Below are positions 7,563-15,549 of a DNA stretch of 35,591 bases, in pieces. This stretch comes from Candidatus Mediterraneibacter excrementavium (GTDB lineage: Bacteria > Bacillota > Clostridia > Lachnospirales > Lachnospiraceae). Position 1 is the first letter of the stretch; each line of letters begins with the position of its first letter. The position numbers were made by a program, and so were the translations under genes. The stretch covers positions 1-35,591 of the forward strand of contig DWVL01000079.1 of NCBI GenBank assembly GCA_019120275.1, given 5' to 3'. The notes below the pieces were generated by a model. It was not told the DNA's origin and made no database searches. It saw only the letters and a program-made list of their open reading frames with translations.

Positions 7563-8408
7563 ATGAAAAACAGGTGGATTATTTTGCGCCAGTTCATACG
7601 ATACCTCATTGTTCTGTTTTTGCTTTTAGTCTTTTGCAGCTGCCAGGCCGGAGAACTGGAACGTCTCGGCGCTTCCTGCCGCCTCTCGTCAGACACTGTC
7701 CCGGACGTGCGGTTCAGAAGTCAGCCTGTACCGGAGGCCGTTGCAACCGGGATCCGGGATATGTCATCTCCCGGCGCTTATCTTGCCGTATACTGGGTGG
7801 AAAGCAGGTTTGGCGAACTGGACTGTAAGGTTTCTTTGCAAGAGGCTTTACAACTGCAAAGGAAATGGGAGAAGACAGATGAATGGAACGACTATCTGTC
7901 GGCCTGTCAGTCGATCTGGGATGATCTGACGTATTTCCCCGTGGCTGGATCCGGCGGGAATTGCAGCGTTTCATTCGAGGATTCCTGGATGTACGAAAGA
8001 ACATATAAAGGGGAGCGGGGGCATGAAGGTACGGACATCATGCCGGATGAAAACAAACGCGGCGTATTTCCTGTAGTGAGTATGACAGACGGGGTCGTTG
8101 AAAACATCGGATGGCTGGAACTTGGCGGATTCCGGGTCGGTATACGTGCACCCCACGGAGCATATTTCTATTATGCACATCTGGATTCCTATGCGGACAT
8201 CACAAAAGGGTGCGAAATAAAAGCCGGCGATCTGCTTGGCTTCATGGGCGATACCGGATATGGAACGGAAGAAGGAACACGGGGGAAGTTTCCTGTACAT
8301 CTGCATGTCGGCATATATATCGATTACAATGACAGTGAGATCAGTGTGAATCCATATCCCGCTCTGAAGTATCTGGAGAGTAAAAGACTGGACTTTAAGA
8401 CCGGGTAA
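7563..8408 (+). CDS. M23 family metallopeptidase, membrane-anchored
   Basis: 281 residues. A hydrophobic N-terminal segment (about 12-24) ends in 'FCSC', a weak lipobox with possible lipidated Cys27; it could equally be an uncleaved anchor. The C-terminal LytM-type zinc endopeptidase domain keeps all key residues: His154 and Asp158 in 'HEGTD', His206 in 'YAHLD', and His246/His248 in 'HLH'. Such enzymes cleave peptidoglycan cross-bridges outside the membrane. The stretch from 35 to 125 has no recognised domain. It is divergent from ylbJ, so a sporulation or envelope role is possible but unproven. I could not find a clear promoter. Confidence 0.85.
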   Translation: MKNRWIILRQFIRYLIVLFLLLVFCSCQAGELERLGASCRLSSDTVPDVRFRSQPVPEAVATGIRDMSSPGAYLAVYWVESRFGELDCKVSLQEALQLQRKWEKTDEWNDYLSACQSIWDDLTYFPVAGSGGNCSVSFEDSWMYERTYKGERGHEGTDIMPDENKRGVFPVVSMTDGVVENIGWLELGGFRVGIRAPHGAYFYYAHLDSYADITKGCEIKAGDLLGFMGDTGYGTEEGTRGKFPVHLHVGIYIDYNDSEISVNPYPALKYLESKRLDFKTG

Positions 8409-8413
8409 AAACA

Positions 8414-8422
8414 TGTTACAAT
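8414..8422 (+). promoter_or_regulatory. candidate extended -10 promoter of the RNA-modification operon
   Basis: TGTTACAAT combines a TG extension with a good -10 box (TACAAT, 8417-8422), just after the M23 gene and 22 bases before the methyltransferase start. The -35 region (TTTAAG at 8394-8399) is poor. Confidence 0.45.
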
Positions 8423-8446
8423 ATCCATTATGGAGGAAAGAAAATG

Positions 8447-9850
8447 ATGCTGCCAGCCGAATTTGAAAAAAAGATGAAAGATCTTCTTGGTACAGACGGG
8501 TATCAGGACTATCTGAACTGCTTTGATAACCCCAGACATTATGGACTCCGGGTAAATACAGCCAAGATATCTGTCGAGGATTTCCTGAAGATCGCTCCGT
8601 GGCCCCTGCAGCCGATCCCGTGGATCAGCAACGGATTTTATTATGACGGAGAGCACTGCCAGCCAGCAAAACATCCCTATTATTTTGCGGGACTGTATTA
8701 TCTCCAGGAACCGAGCGCCATGACGCCTGCGAACCGGCTTCCCATCACTCCCGGGGACAAAGTGCTGGATGTGTGTGCGGCTCCCGGCGGGAAAGCGACC
8801 GAACTGGGCGCGAAACTGCAGGGAAAAGGCGTTCTTGTTGCCAATGATCTGAGCAACTCCAGAGCCAAAGGCCTTCTGAAGAATATCGAACTGATGGGAA
8901 CAGGCAATGTCCTTGTCCTCAGCGAGGAGCCGGGAAAACTGATCCGGTATTTTCCGGAATATTTTGATAAGATCCTGATCGACGCTCCCTGCTCCGGGGA
9001 AGGAATGTTCCGCAAGGACCGGAAGATGATCCGCGCATGGGAAGAACATGGACCGGAATTTTTTTCAAAAATCCAGCGCAGTATCATCACTCAGGCTGCA
9101 CAGATGCTGAAACCAGGCGGTATGCTCCTTTATTCAACCTGTACATTCTCTCCGGAGGAAAATGAACAGACGATCGAATATCTGCTGCGGGAATATCCGG
9201 AATTTGAATTGTGTGAAATAGCCGGTTACGACGGCTTTTCCCAGGGGATCCCTTCAGCCGTCGAACCATCAGATGAACGCCTGCTTCAGACGGTTCGGAT
9301 TTTTCCTCATCTCATGGACGGCGAGGGACATTTTCTGGCACTTTTAAAAAAATGCGGGCCGGACACGCCAGGAGCAGAGGAAGGTACAGCGGCAGAGTAT
9401 CCGCCGGCGGGCAGGAAAAACTCCCTTCCGGATGAACTTACAGAATTTCTCACGCTGATCAGCAGAGAGTTTGCGTCCGAAAGAATGGATATCCGGGCGG
9501 ATAAAGTGTACTACATGCCGGAAGACCTGCCGCTTCTGAACGGTGTGCGTTTTCTCCGGACAGGACTTCTTCTCGGGGAGCTGAAGAAAAAAAGATTCGA
9601 GCCCAGCCAGGCGCTGGCAATGAACCTGAAAAAGAATGAATATAAAAAATGTATAGACCTTCCCGTTTCAGACGGCCGTGTCATCAAGTATCTGAAGGGT
9701 GAGACGCTGGATGTGTCTGATCTTGCCGCTCCGACAGAAAAAGGCTGGTATCTGTTCTGTGTGGACGGATATCCGCTTGGATTTGGAAAACTTGCCGGAC
9801 AGACTCTGAAAAATAAATATCTTCCCGGATGGCGGTGGCAGTCATCATGA
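8447..9850 (+). CDS. RsmB/RsmF-type rRNA (cytosine-C5)-methyltransferase
   Basis: 467 residues of the NOL1/NOP2/sun family, which methylates cytosine C5 in RNA using SAM. Counting from the alternative ATG at 8444, the SAM loop is 'DVCAAPGGKATELGAKL' (109-125), motif IV is 'DAPCSGEGMF' with Cys183, and motif VI is 'STCTFSPEEN' with the nucleophile Cys233. The region after about 300 matches the C-terminal RNA-binding FAU/PUA-like domain of RsmF-type enzymes, favouring a 16S rRNA target, but the exact site cannot be read from sequence. The start at 8447 is 9 bases after GGAGG; 8444 is also usable. The stop overlaps the next start as ATGA. Confidence 0.9.
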   Translation: MLPAEFEKKMKDLLGTDGYQDYLNCFDNPRHYGLRVNTAKISVEDFLKIAPWPLQPIPWISNGFYYDGEHCQPAKHPYYFAGLYYLQEPSAMTPANRLPITPGDKVLDVCAAPGGKATELGAKLQGKGVLVANDLSNSRAKGLLKNIELMGTGNVLVLSEEPGKLIRYFPEYFDKILIDAPCSGEGMFRKDRKMIRAWEEHGPEFFSKIQRSIITQAAQMLKPGGMLLYSTCTFSPEENEQTIEYLLREYPEFELCEIAGYDGFSQGIPSAVEPSDERLLQTVRIFPHLMDGEGHFLALLKKCGPDTPGAEEGTAAEYPPAGRKNSLPDELTEFLTLISREFASERMDIRADKVYYMPEDLPLLNGVRFLRTGLLLGELKKKRFEPSQALAMNLKKNEYKKCIDLPVSDGRVIKYLKGETLDVSDLAAPTEKGWYLFCVDGYPLGFGKLAGQTLKNKYLPGWRWQSS

Positions 9851-10572
9851 AGATCAGACTGGACAAATATCTCACCGACATGGGGACGGGGACAAGAAGT
9901 GAATTGAAAAAAGCGATCCGCTCAGGAAAAGCGTCGGTAAATGGAAGGATTGAAAAAAAGCCTGAGCGAAAAGTTGATACGGAGACAGACGAGGTTGTAT
10001 TTCAGGGACAGCCGGTCCCTTATCTTGAATACGAATATTATATGCTGAACAAACCGGCCGGTGTGATATCCGCTGTGTCCGACCGGAATAATGATACAGT
10101 TGTCGGACTGATCCGGGAACGCAGACGGAATGATCTGGCTCCGGTAGGGAGACTGGACAAGGATACGGAAGGACTGCTCCTGATCACGAACGACGGAGCG
10201 CTCGCACATCGGCTGCTCTCACCTGCAAAACATGTGGATAAGGTTTATTTTGCAAAGATCAGCGGTCATGTGACCGAAGAGGATGTGCTTCTGTTCCGGC
10301 AGGGACTGGATATCGGCGACGGGAAACCGACACTGCCAGCCGAACTGACCATATGCTCATCCGGCGCTGTCTCTGAAATCCTTCTCACGATCCGGGAAGG
10401 ACGCTTCCATCAGGTCAAGCGTATGTTTCACGCAGTCGGAAAAGAAGTCTGTTATCTGAAACGTCTGCGCATGGGTCCGCTTGTACTTGACAGCAACCTG
10501 AAACCCGGCGAATACCGCCGGCTGACAGAAGACGAGGTAAATGAATTATGCTCAACGGGAAAAAAGCTGTAA
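9847..10572 (+). CDS. RsuA-family pseudouridine synthase
   Basis: 241 residues. An N-terminal S4 RNA-binding domain (from 'IRLDKYLTDMGTGTRSE') precedes the pseudouridine synthase fold. The catalytic motif 'GRLDKDTEGLLLITNDG' carries Asp104, and 'EGRFHQVKRMF' is the conserved late motif. Size and motifs fit RsuA, which modifies 16S rRNA, more than the larger RluB/E/F relatives. The ATG at 9847 is preferred over 9829 because it gives the normal S4 start and a 4-base ATGA overlap with the methyltransferase. It overlaps the next gene by 25 bases. Confidence 0.9.
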   Translation: MKIRLDKYLTDMGTGTRSELKKAIRSGKASVNGRIEKKPERKVDTETDEVVFQGQPVPYLEYEYYMLNKPAGVISAVSDRNNDTVVGLIRERRRNDLAPVGRLDKDTEGLLLITNDGALAHRLLSPAKHVDKVYFAKISGHVTEEDVLLFRQGLDIGDGKPTLPAELTICSSGAVSEILLTIREGRFHQVKRMFHAVGKEVCYLKRLRMGPLVLDSNLKPGEYRRLTEDEVNELCSTGKKL

Positions 10573-11225
10573 TTTTCGATATGGACGGTTCTCTGGTGGA
10601 TTCTATGTGGATCTGGCCGGAGGTGGACCGCATATTTATGGCGAAGTATGACCTGACGCCCCCGGACAGTTTCCATAAAGATATTGAAGGCATGAGTTAT
10701 ACGGAAACCGCGCGTTATTTTGTCGAGCGTTTCCATATGTCAAGGACTGTGGAGCAGGTCATGCAGGAATGGCGGGATATGACGATCCGTCTTTACGCCG
10801 AAAAAGTCTATCCGAAACCGGGAGCGGTTGCATTCCTGGATAAAATGAAACAGCATGGCGTGGCGCTCGGGATCGCTACCAGCAATGACCGGGCCATTGC
10901 CGATGCAGCCCTGAATGCACGCGGTCTGGCCCCGTATTTTAAATCTGTCCGGACTTCATGTGAGGTTTCGGCAGGAAAACCGGCTCCGGACGTTTATCTG
11001 AAAGTCGCGGATGACCTTTGCGTGGATCCGTCCGAGTGCCTGGTCTTTGAGGATGTTCCGAACGGCATCCTGGCCGGGAAAAACGCCGGCATGGAAGTAT
11101 GCGCAGTAGATGATGATTTCTCCAGGCCGCTCGAGAACGAGAAGAAACGTCTTGCGGATTATTTTATCAGAGATTATAACGATATATTCAGACATACCTA
11201 CGAAAGGTGCGGTCAGGACAAATGA
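10548..11225 (+). CDS. HAD-superfamily hydrolase, subfamily IA
   Basis: 225 residues with the full HAD phosphatase set. Motif I is 'FDMDGSLVDS' with nucleophile Asp11 and Asp13, motif II lies in 'IATSND', a Lys sits in 'SAGKPAPDVYL', and motif III/IV is 'VFEDVPNGILAGKNAGM'. The alpha-helical cap between motifs I and II makes it beta-phosphoglucomutase/phosphoglycolate-phosphatase-like. The substrate cannot be assigned. It is embedded in an RNA-modification operon, overlapping the upstream gene by 25 bases and the downstream gene by 4. Confidence 0.88.
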   Translation: MLNGKKAVIFDMDGSLVDSMWIWPEVDRIFMAKYDLTPPDSFHKDIEGMSYTETARYFVERFHMSRTVEQVMQEWRDMTIRLYAEKVYPKPGAVAFLDKMKQHGVALGIATSNDRAIADAALNARGLAPYFKSVRTSCEVSAGKPAPDVYLKVADDLCVDPSECLVFEDVPNGILAGKNAGMEVCAVDDDFSRPLENEKKRLADYFIRDYNDIFRHTYERCGQDK

Positions 11226-13096
11226 AACGCAGTGATTTTTTACCCGTAAATAAAACTGATATGCTGGAGCGCGGATGGGATCAGGTTGATTTTGCCTATG
11301 TAACAGGAGACGCCTATGTGGATCATCCCTCATTCGGAACTGCTATTATAAGCCGTTTACTCGAGTCCCGCGGCTACCGGGTGGGGATCATTTCCCAGCC
11401 TGACTGGAAGAATCCGGAAAGTATCCGTGTATTCGGTGAACCCCGTCTGGGATTTCTCGTATCAGCAGGCAATATGGACTCTATGGTCAATCACTACAGC
11501 GTCTCGAAAAAACACAGGAAGACCGATGCATATACAGCCGGCGGAGAGATGGGAAAACGGCCGGATTACGCATGTGTTGTATATGGGAATCTGATCCGGC
11601 AGACATATAAAAAAACTCCGGTTATCCTGGGCGGGATCGAAGCCAGCCTGCGCAGACTGGCTCATTACGATTACTGGTCAGACCGGCTGAAGCGGTCCGT
11701 TCTCCTTGACTCCGGTGCGGATATCATTTCCTATGGGATGGGGGAGCGTTCCATTATCGAGATCGCCGATGCCCTGGATGCAGGTATACCTGTCAGCCAG
11801 CTGACATATATAGACGGCACTGTCGTTAAGATCAAAGACCGGGACAGCATCTATGACGCCGAATTTCTTCCGTCTTATGAAGAACTGAAGACAGATAAAA
11901 AGCTTTATGCGAAAAGTTTCTATACGCAGTATTGCAATACCGATGCCTTTAACGGAAAGCGCCTTGCCGAACCTTATTCCGGACATCTTTATATCGTTCA
12001 GAATCCTCCGTCCAGACCGTTGAGTACGGCGGAAATGGATGATGTATACGATCTGCCCTATACAAGGACATACCATCCGGATTATGAGGCAAAAGGCGGT
12101 GTTCCGGCCATTTCGGAGATCCGTTTCAGTCTGATCAGCAGCCGGGGCTGTTTCGGCGGCTGCAGCTTCTGTGCACTGACGTTTCATCAGGGGCGAATCG
12201 TTCAGGTCAGAAGCCATGACTCTCTGTTAAGGGAGGCCGGGATGATCACAAAAGAAAAGGATTTTAAAGGCTATATCCACGATGTGGGCGGACCGACCGC
12301 TAATTTCCGGCATCCATCCTGTACAAAGCAGATGGAGCGCGGCGTGTGCAGGGATCGGCAGTGCCTGTTTCCGGCGCCGTGCAGAAATCTGGATGCAGAT
12401 CACAGCGACTATGTCAGCCTTCTGAGGAAATTGCGGGACATCCCGGGGGTAAAGAAAGTATTCATCCGCTCCGGCATCCGGTTCGATTATCTTCTTGCCG
12501 ACCGCAGTCGTGATTTCTTACGCGAACTCTGCCAGTATCATGTGAGCGGACAGCTGAAAGTGGCTCCCGAGCATGTGGCCGCGCCGGTCCTGGCCCTTAT
12601 GGGGAAGCCGGAACATAGGGTGTATGAACAGTTTACACAGGAATTCCGGAATATGAACCGAAAACTTGGAAAAGAGCAGTATCTTGTTCCTTATCTGATG
12701 TCTTCCCATCCCGGATCGACTCTGAAGGAAGCGGTCCGGCTGGCGGAATACTGCCGTGATCTCGGGTACATGCCGGAACAGGTCCAGGATTTTTATCCGA
12801 CACCGTCTACGTTATCTACCTGTATGTACTACACCGGTCTTGATCCGCGTACGATGAAGAAGATATATGTGCCTGTAAGTCCTCATGAGAAAGCTATGCA
12901 GCGCGCATTGATCCAGTACCGCAAACCGGAATTATATGATCTGGTCCGCGAAGCGCTTACAAAGGCAGGTCGTACCGATCTGATCGGATACGGGCCGAAG
13001 TGTCTGATCCGTCCGCGGCATGACAGAAAAAAACACGCAACAGAAAAAGTTGTCAGAAAGAAAAAGACCATACGCAATATCCATAAAAAGAAATGA
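11222..13096 (+). CDS. YgiQ family (UPF0313) radical SAM protein
   Basis: 624 residues, typical for YgiQ. The radical SAM cluster motif C-x3-C-x2-C is 'CFGGCSFC' (Cys310, 314, 317), within the family signature 'SSRGCFGGCSFCALTFHQG'. An N-terminal region before it resembles a cobalamin-binding-type fold. A second Cys-rich segment, 'CTKQMERGVCRDRQC', follows near residues 363-380 and may bind an additional cluster. The C-terminus is highly basic, suggesting nucleic-acid contact. No reaction has been assigned to this widespread family as far as I know. The ATG at 11222 overlaps the HAD stop; an upstream GTG at 11207 is less likely. Confidence 0.92.
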   Translation: MKRSDFLPVNKTDMLERGWDQVDFAYVTGDAYVDHPSFGTAIISRLLESRGYRVGIISQPDWKNPESIRVFGEPRLGFLVSAGNMDSMVNHYSVSKKHRKTDAYTAGGEMGKRPDYACVVYGNLIRQTYKKTPVILGGIEASLRRLAHYDYWSDRLKRSVLLDSGADIISYGMGERSIIEIADALDAGIPVSQLTYIDGTVVKIKDRDSIYDAEFLPSYEELKTDKKLYAKSFYTQYCNTDAFNGKRLAEPYSGHLYIVQNPPSRPLSTAEMDDVYDLPYTRTYHPDYEAKGGVPAISEIRFSLISSRGCFGGCSFCALTFHQGRIVQVRSHDSLLREAGMITKEKDFKGYIHDVGGPTANFRHPSCTKQMERGVCRDRQCLFPAPCRNLDADHSDYVSLLRKLRDIPGVKKVFIRSGIRFDYLLADRSRDFLRELCQYHVSGQLKVAPEHVAAPVLALMGKPEHRVYEQFTQEFRNMNRKLGKEQYLVPYLMSSHPGSTLKEAVRLAEYCRDLGYMPEQVQDFYPTPSTLSTCMYYTGLDPRTMKKIYVPVSPHEKAMQRALIQYRKPELYDLVREALTKAGRTDLIGYGPKCLIRPRHDRKKHATEKVVRKKKTIRNIHKKK

Positions 13097-13105
13097 GGCA
13101 GACAG

Positions 13106-13882
13106 ATGAAAATTGCAGTTGTGACCGGAGCGTCCTCCGGAATGGGAAGAGAATTTGTCCGGCAGATCAGCGCCCTGTACCCGGATCTGGATGAGATCTG
13201 GGTGTTTGCCAGAAGACAGGAACGGATGGAACGGCTCAGAGACAGATGCCATACGCCTCTCCGCATCTTTGCAGGAAACCTGCTCAAAAAGAAAATCTGC
13301 AAAGAATACGGCAAAGCACTAGAGGACAGCCGGCCTGACGTACGTATTCTCGTCAATGCCGCCGGTTTCGGAAGATCCGGCAGCTTCAGGGAAATCGCAG
13401 AAGCTGATAAAATGATCCAGACAGACATGGTCAGTCTGAACTGTACGGCGCTGACCCGGATGACAGAGCTTACCATTCCCTTTATGGGTAAAGGCGGACG
13501 GATCATCAATCTTGCATCCGCGGCCGGATTCTGTCCTCAGTGCGGCTTTGCAGTTTATGCGGCGACTAAAGCTTATGTACTCAGCCTGTCCCGCGCCCTG
13601 CATGCGGAGCTGCATCCGCGGGGGATCACTGTCACAGCCGTCTGTCCGGGCCCTGTGGATACTGAATTTTTCAGGACAAGCGGAGAACTTAAAGCACCGC
13701 TGAAAAAAAGGGTTATGGCAAAAGCGCCGGATGTCGTCCGAAATGCACTGAAAGACAGCCGGAGAAAAAAAGACGTATCGGTATACGGGATCCCCATGAA
13801 AACGGTCCGGCTCGGGGCCAGACTGATCCCGCACCGGTTTATCCTGCTGGCAGAACGGATATGCTGCCACAAATGCAAGTGA
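13106..13882 (+). CDS. short-chain dehydrogenase/reductase (SDR)
   Basis: 258 residues with the classical SDR fold. The NAD(P)-binding motif is 'VTGASSGMG' (6-14), 'NAAG' is in place, and the active-site Tyr151-x3-Lys155 sits in 'YAATK', followed by the 'CPGPVDTEF' loop. Classical SDRs of this type (YqjQ/DltE-like) reduce unknown carbonyl substrates; I cannot assign one. The gene starts 9 bases after the YgiQ gene. The C-terminal 'CHKCK' and stop codon lie in a 15-bp tandem duplication. Confidence 0.9.
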   Translation: MKIAVVTGASSGMGREFVRQISALYPDLDEIWVFARRQERMERLRDRCHTPLRIFAGNLLKKKICKEYGKALEDSRPDVRILVNAAGFGRSGSFREIAEADKMIQTDMVSLNCTALTRMTELTIPFMGKGGRIINLASAAGFCPQCGFAVYAATKAYVLSLSRALHAELHPRGITVTAVCPGPVDTEFFRTSGELKAPLKKRVMAKAPDVVRNALKDSRRKKDVSVYGIPMKTVRLGARLIPHRFILLAERICCHKCK

Positions 13883-13898
13883 TACAAGTGCAAGTGAG
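13869..13898 (+). repeat. 15-bp imperfect tandem duplication at the SDR stop codon
   Basis: Units 13869-13883 and 13884-13898 match at 13 of 15 positions. The first unit contains the SDR stop codon; the second supplies part of the purine-rich ribosome binding region of the next gene. Confidence 0.8.
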
Positions 13899-13906
13899 GA
13901 AACATT

Positions 13907-14971
13907 ATGACCGAATATGTGATCGGCAGCAACGAAGCCGGTCAGCGGCTCGACAAATTTCTCGGGAAATATATGCCGCTGGCTCCGAAAAGCTTTTTTT
14001 ATAAAATGCTGCGAAAAAAGAACATAACACTCAATGGGAAGAGAGCAGCAGGTTCAGAAAAACTTACGGAAGGAGATGCGATCCGTTTTTTCCTTTCGGA
14101 TGAAACGATCTGTAAATTTTCTGCATGCAGCGAGAACATTTCCGGACCGGCAGGATCTGGCGAACCTATTTCTGCGGATGATCCGGATATCCTTTATGAA
14201 GACCAGAATACACTGTTTATAAACAAGCCGGCCGGCGTCCTTTCACAGAAAGCATCTGCAGATGATCTTTCCCTGGTAGAACAGCTGACGTCGTATCTGC
14301 TGAGATCCGGTCAGATCACCGGGAAAGATCTTCGGACATTCCATCCGGCTGTCTGCAACCGGCTGGACCGGAACACAAGCGGGATCGTAGCTGCCGGAAA
14401 GTCACTCGCAGCGCTGCAGGAATTAAGCGCTATATTCCGGGAACGAAGCCTTCACAAGTATTATCTGTGCCTGGTGTCGGGAAGGGTGGATAAAAGCGCG
14501 CGTATAACCGGATACATCGTCAAGGACAGCCGTACAAACCGGGTCAGGTTTTCGCAGACAGATACGCCCGGCTCGTCTAAGATCGAAACAGAGTACCGGC
14601 CGCTGTGTACCGGGGATCATGTTACTTTGCTGGAAGTCCGGCTAATCACGGGGAAAACCCATCAGATCCGCGCGCACCTTGCCTCCCAGGGGCATCCGAT
14701 CATCGGGGATTATAAATACGGGATCCGTAAGATCAATGACCGGTACAGGGATGCATACGGACTTCGTTCACAGCTCCTGCACGCCGCACGGCTTGTCATC
14801 CCCCAAAACTGCACAGGCGTTCTGGCAGGACTGTCCGGGAAATTGATCTGTGCTCCGCTGCCTGATCTGTTCCGGAAAATCTGCGAAGAAGAACATATAC
14901 GAAAGGATTTGCTGATATGGCCACGTGGAGTTCAAGAGGACTCAGAGGATCAACCCTGGAGGAGTTCGTAA
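13907..14971 (+). CDS. RluA-family pseudouridine synthase
   Basis: 354 residues. An N-terminal S4 domain ('GQRLDKFLGKYMPLAPKSF') precedes a pseudouridine synthase domain with catalytic motif 'NRLDRNTSGIV' (Asp154) and the family motif 'TGKTHQIRAHLASQGHPIIGD'. Length and S4 domain fit RluC/RluD-type enzymes that modify 23S rRNA; the exact uridines are unknown. It begins 24 bases after the SDR gene. Its last 18 codons overlap the start of recU in another frame. Confidence 0.9.
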   Translation: MTEYVIGSNEAGQRLDKFLGKYMPLAPKSFFYKMLRKKNITLNGKRAAGSEKLTEGDAIRFFLSDETICKFSACSENISGPAGSGEPISADDPDILYEDQNTLFINKPAGVLSQKASADDLSLVEQLTSYLLRSGQITGKDLRTFHPAVCNRLDRNTSGIVAAGKSLAALQELSAIFRERSLHKYYLCLVSGRVDKSARITGYIVKDSRTNRVRFSQTDTPGSSKIETEYRPLCTGDHVTLLEVRLITGKTHQIRAHLASQGHPIIGDYKYGIRKINDRYRDAYGLRSQLLHAARLVIPQNCTGVLAGLSGKLICAPLPDLFRKICEEEHIRKDLLIWPRGVQEDSEDQPWRSS

Positions 14972-15453
14972 ACCAGACAAATGAGAGGTACACGGAGATG
15001 GGACTTGCCCTGATCCAGAAGATCCCTACACCGATCACCCCGGTAAAGATCGATCAGGAAAGCCGACACATCACCCTTGCATATTTTGACAGGATCAGTA
15101 CGGTAGACTATATCGGTGCAGTACAGGGCATTCCGGTCTGCTTTGACGCAAAAGAATGCCGTCAGGACACATTTCCGCTGCAGAATATCCATGAACACCA
15201 GATGGATTTTATGGGTAAATTTGAGAAGCAGGGCGGGATCGCCTTCCTTTTGATCTATTTCAGTACCAGGGATGAACTTTATTATATGCGCTATGAGCAG
15301 ATCCTGAAATTCTGGGAGCGGGGAAACAGCGGCGGCCGCAGGAGTTTCCGCTATGATGAACTGGAACCCGGATGGTTTATGAAACTGAAGCAGGGGTATT
15401 TTATTCCTTATCTGGACTTTATACAGAAGGATCTGGACTGCAGGGATGAATAA
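14917..15453 (+). CDS. recU: Holliday junction resolvase RecU
   Basis: 178 residues. RecU is the Firmicute resolvase that cuts four-way DNA junctions during recombination and repair. Recognisable elements are 'RGSTLEEFVNQTNERY' (10-25), 'PTPITPVKID', and the nuclease core 'VDYIGAVQGIPVCFDAKE' with Asp64, Asp77 and Lys79. The motif usually written FEAKE in B. subtilis reads FDAKE here. 'FPLQNIHEHQMDFM' and 'GGIAFLLIYF' also match. The start at 14917 is supported by AAAGGA upstream and because the conserved RG motif lies only 10 residues in. This gives a 55-base overlap with the pseudouridine synthase gene. RecU is usually next to a class A PBP gene; that partner is not here. Confidence 0.93.
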   Translation: MATWSSRGLRGSTLEEFVNQTNERYTEMGLALIQKIPTPITPVKIDQESRHITLAYFDRISTVDYIGAVQGIPVCFDAKECRQDTFPLQNIHEHQMDFMGKFEKQGGIAFLLIYFSTRDELYYMRYEQILKFWERGNSGGRRSFRYDELEPGWFMKLKQGYFIPYLDFIQKDLDCRDE

Positions 15454-15471
15454 CTCTTTTCCGTACAGGGA

Positions 15472-15500
15472 TTGACAGAAGGTCAGAAAGTCCGTATAAT
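15472..15500 (+). promoter_or_regulatory. perfect-consensus sigma-A promoter of the histidine operon
   Basis: TTGACA (15472-15477), exactly 17 bases, then TATAAT (15495-15500): no mismatch to the vegetative consensus. The transcript would start near 15507, leaving a leader of about 43 bases before hisZ. That is too short for a T-box or a leader peptide with a terminator. Confidence 0.92.
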
Positions 15501-15549
15501 TACATAGGAATTTAACGTATTAGCACATTAAAGTGAAAGAGGAGAGCAT

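Noticed and set aside
15501-15549. T-box or leader-peptide attenuator in front of hisZ
   Set aside because: About 43 bases of leader, no T-box sequence, no His codon run and no terminator hairpin.
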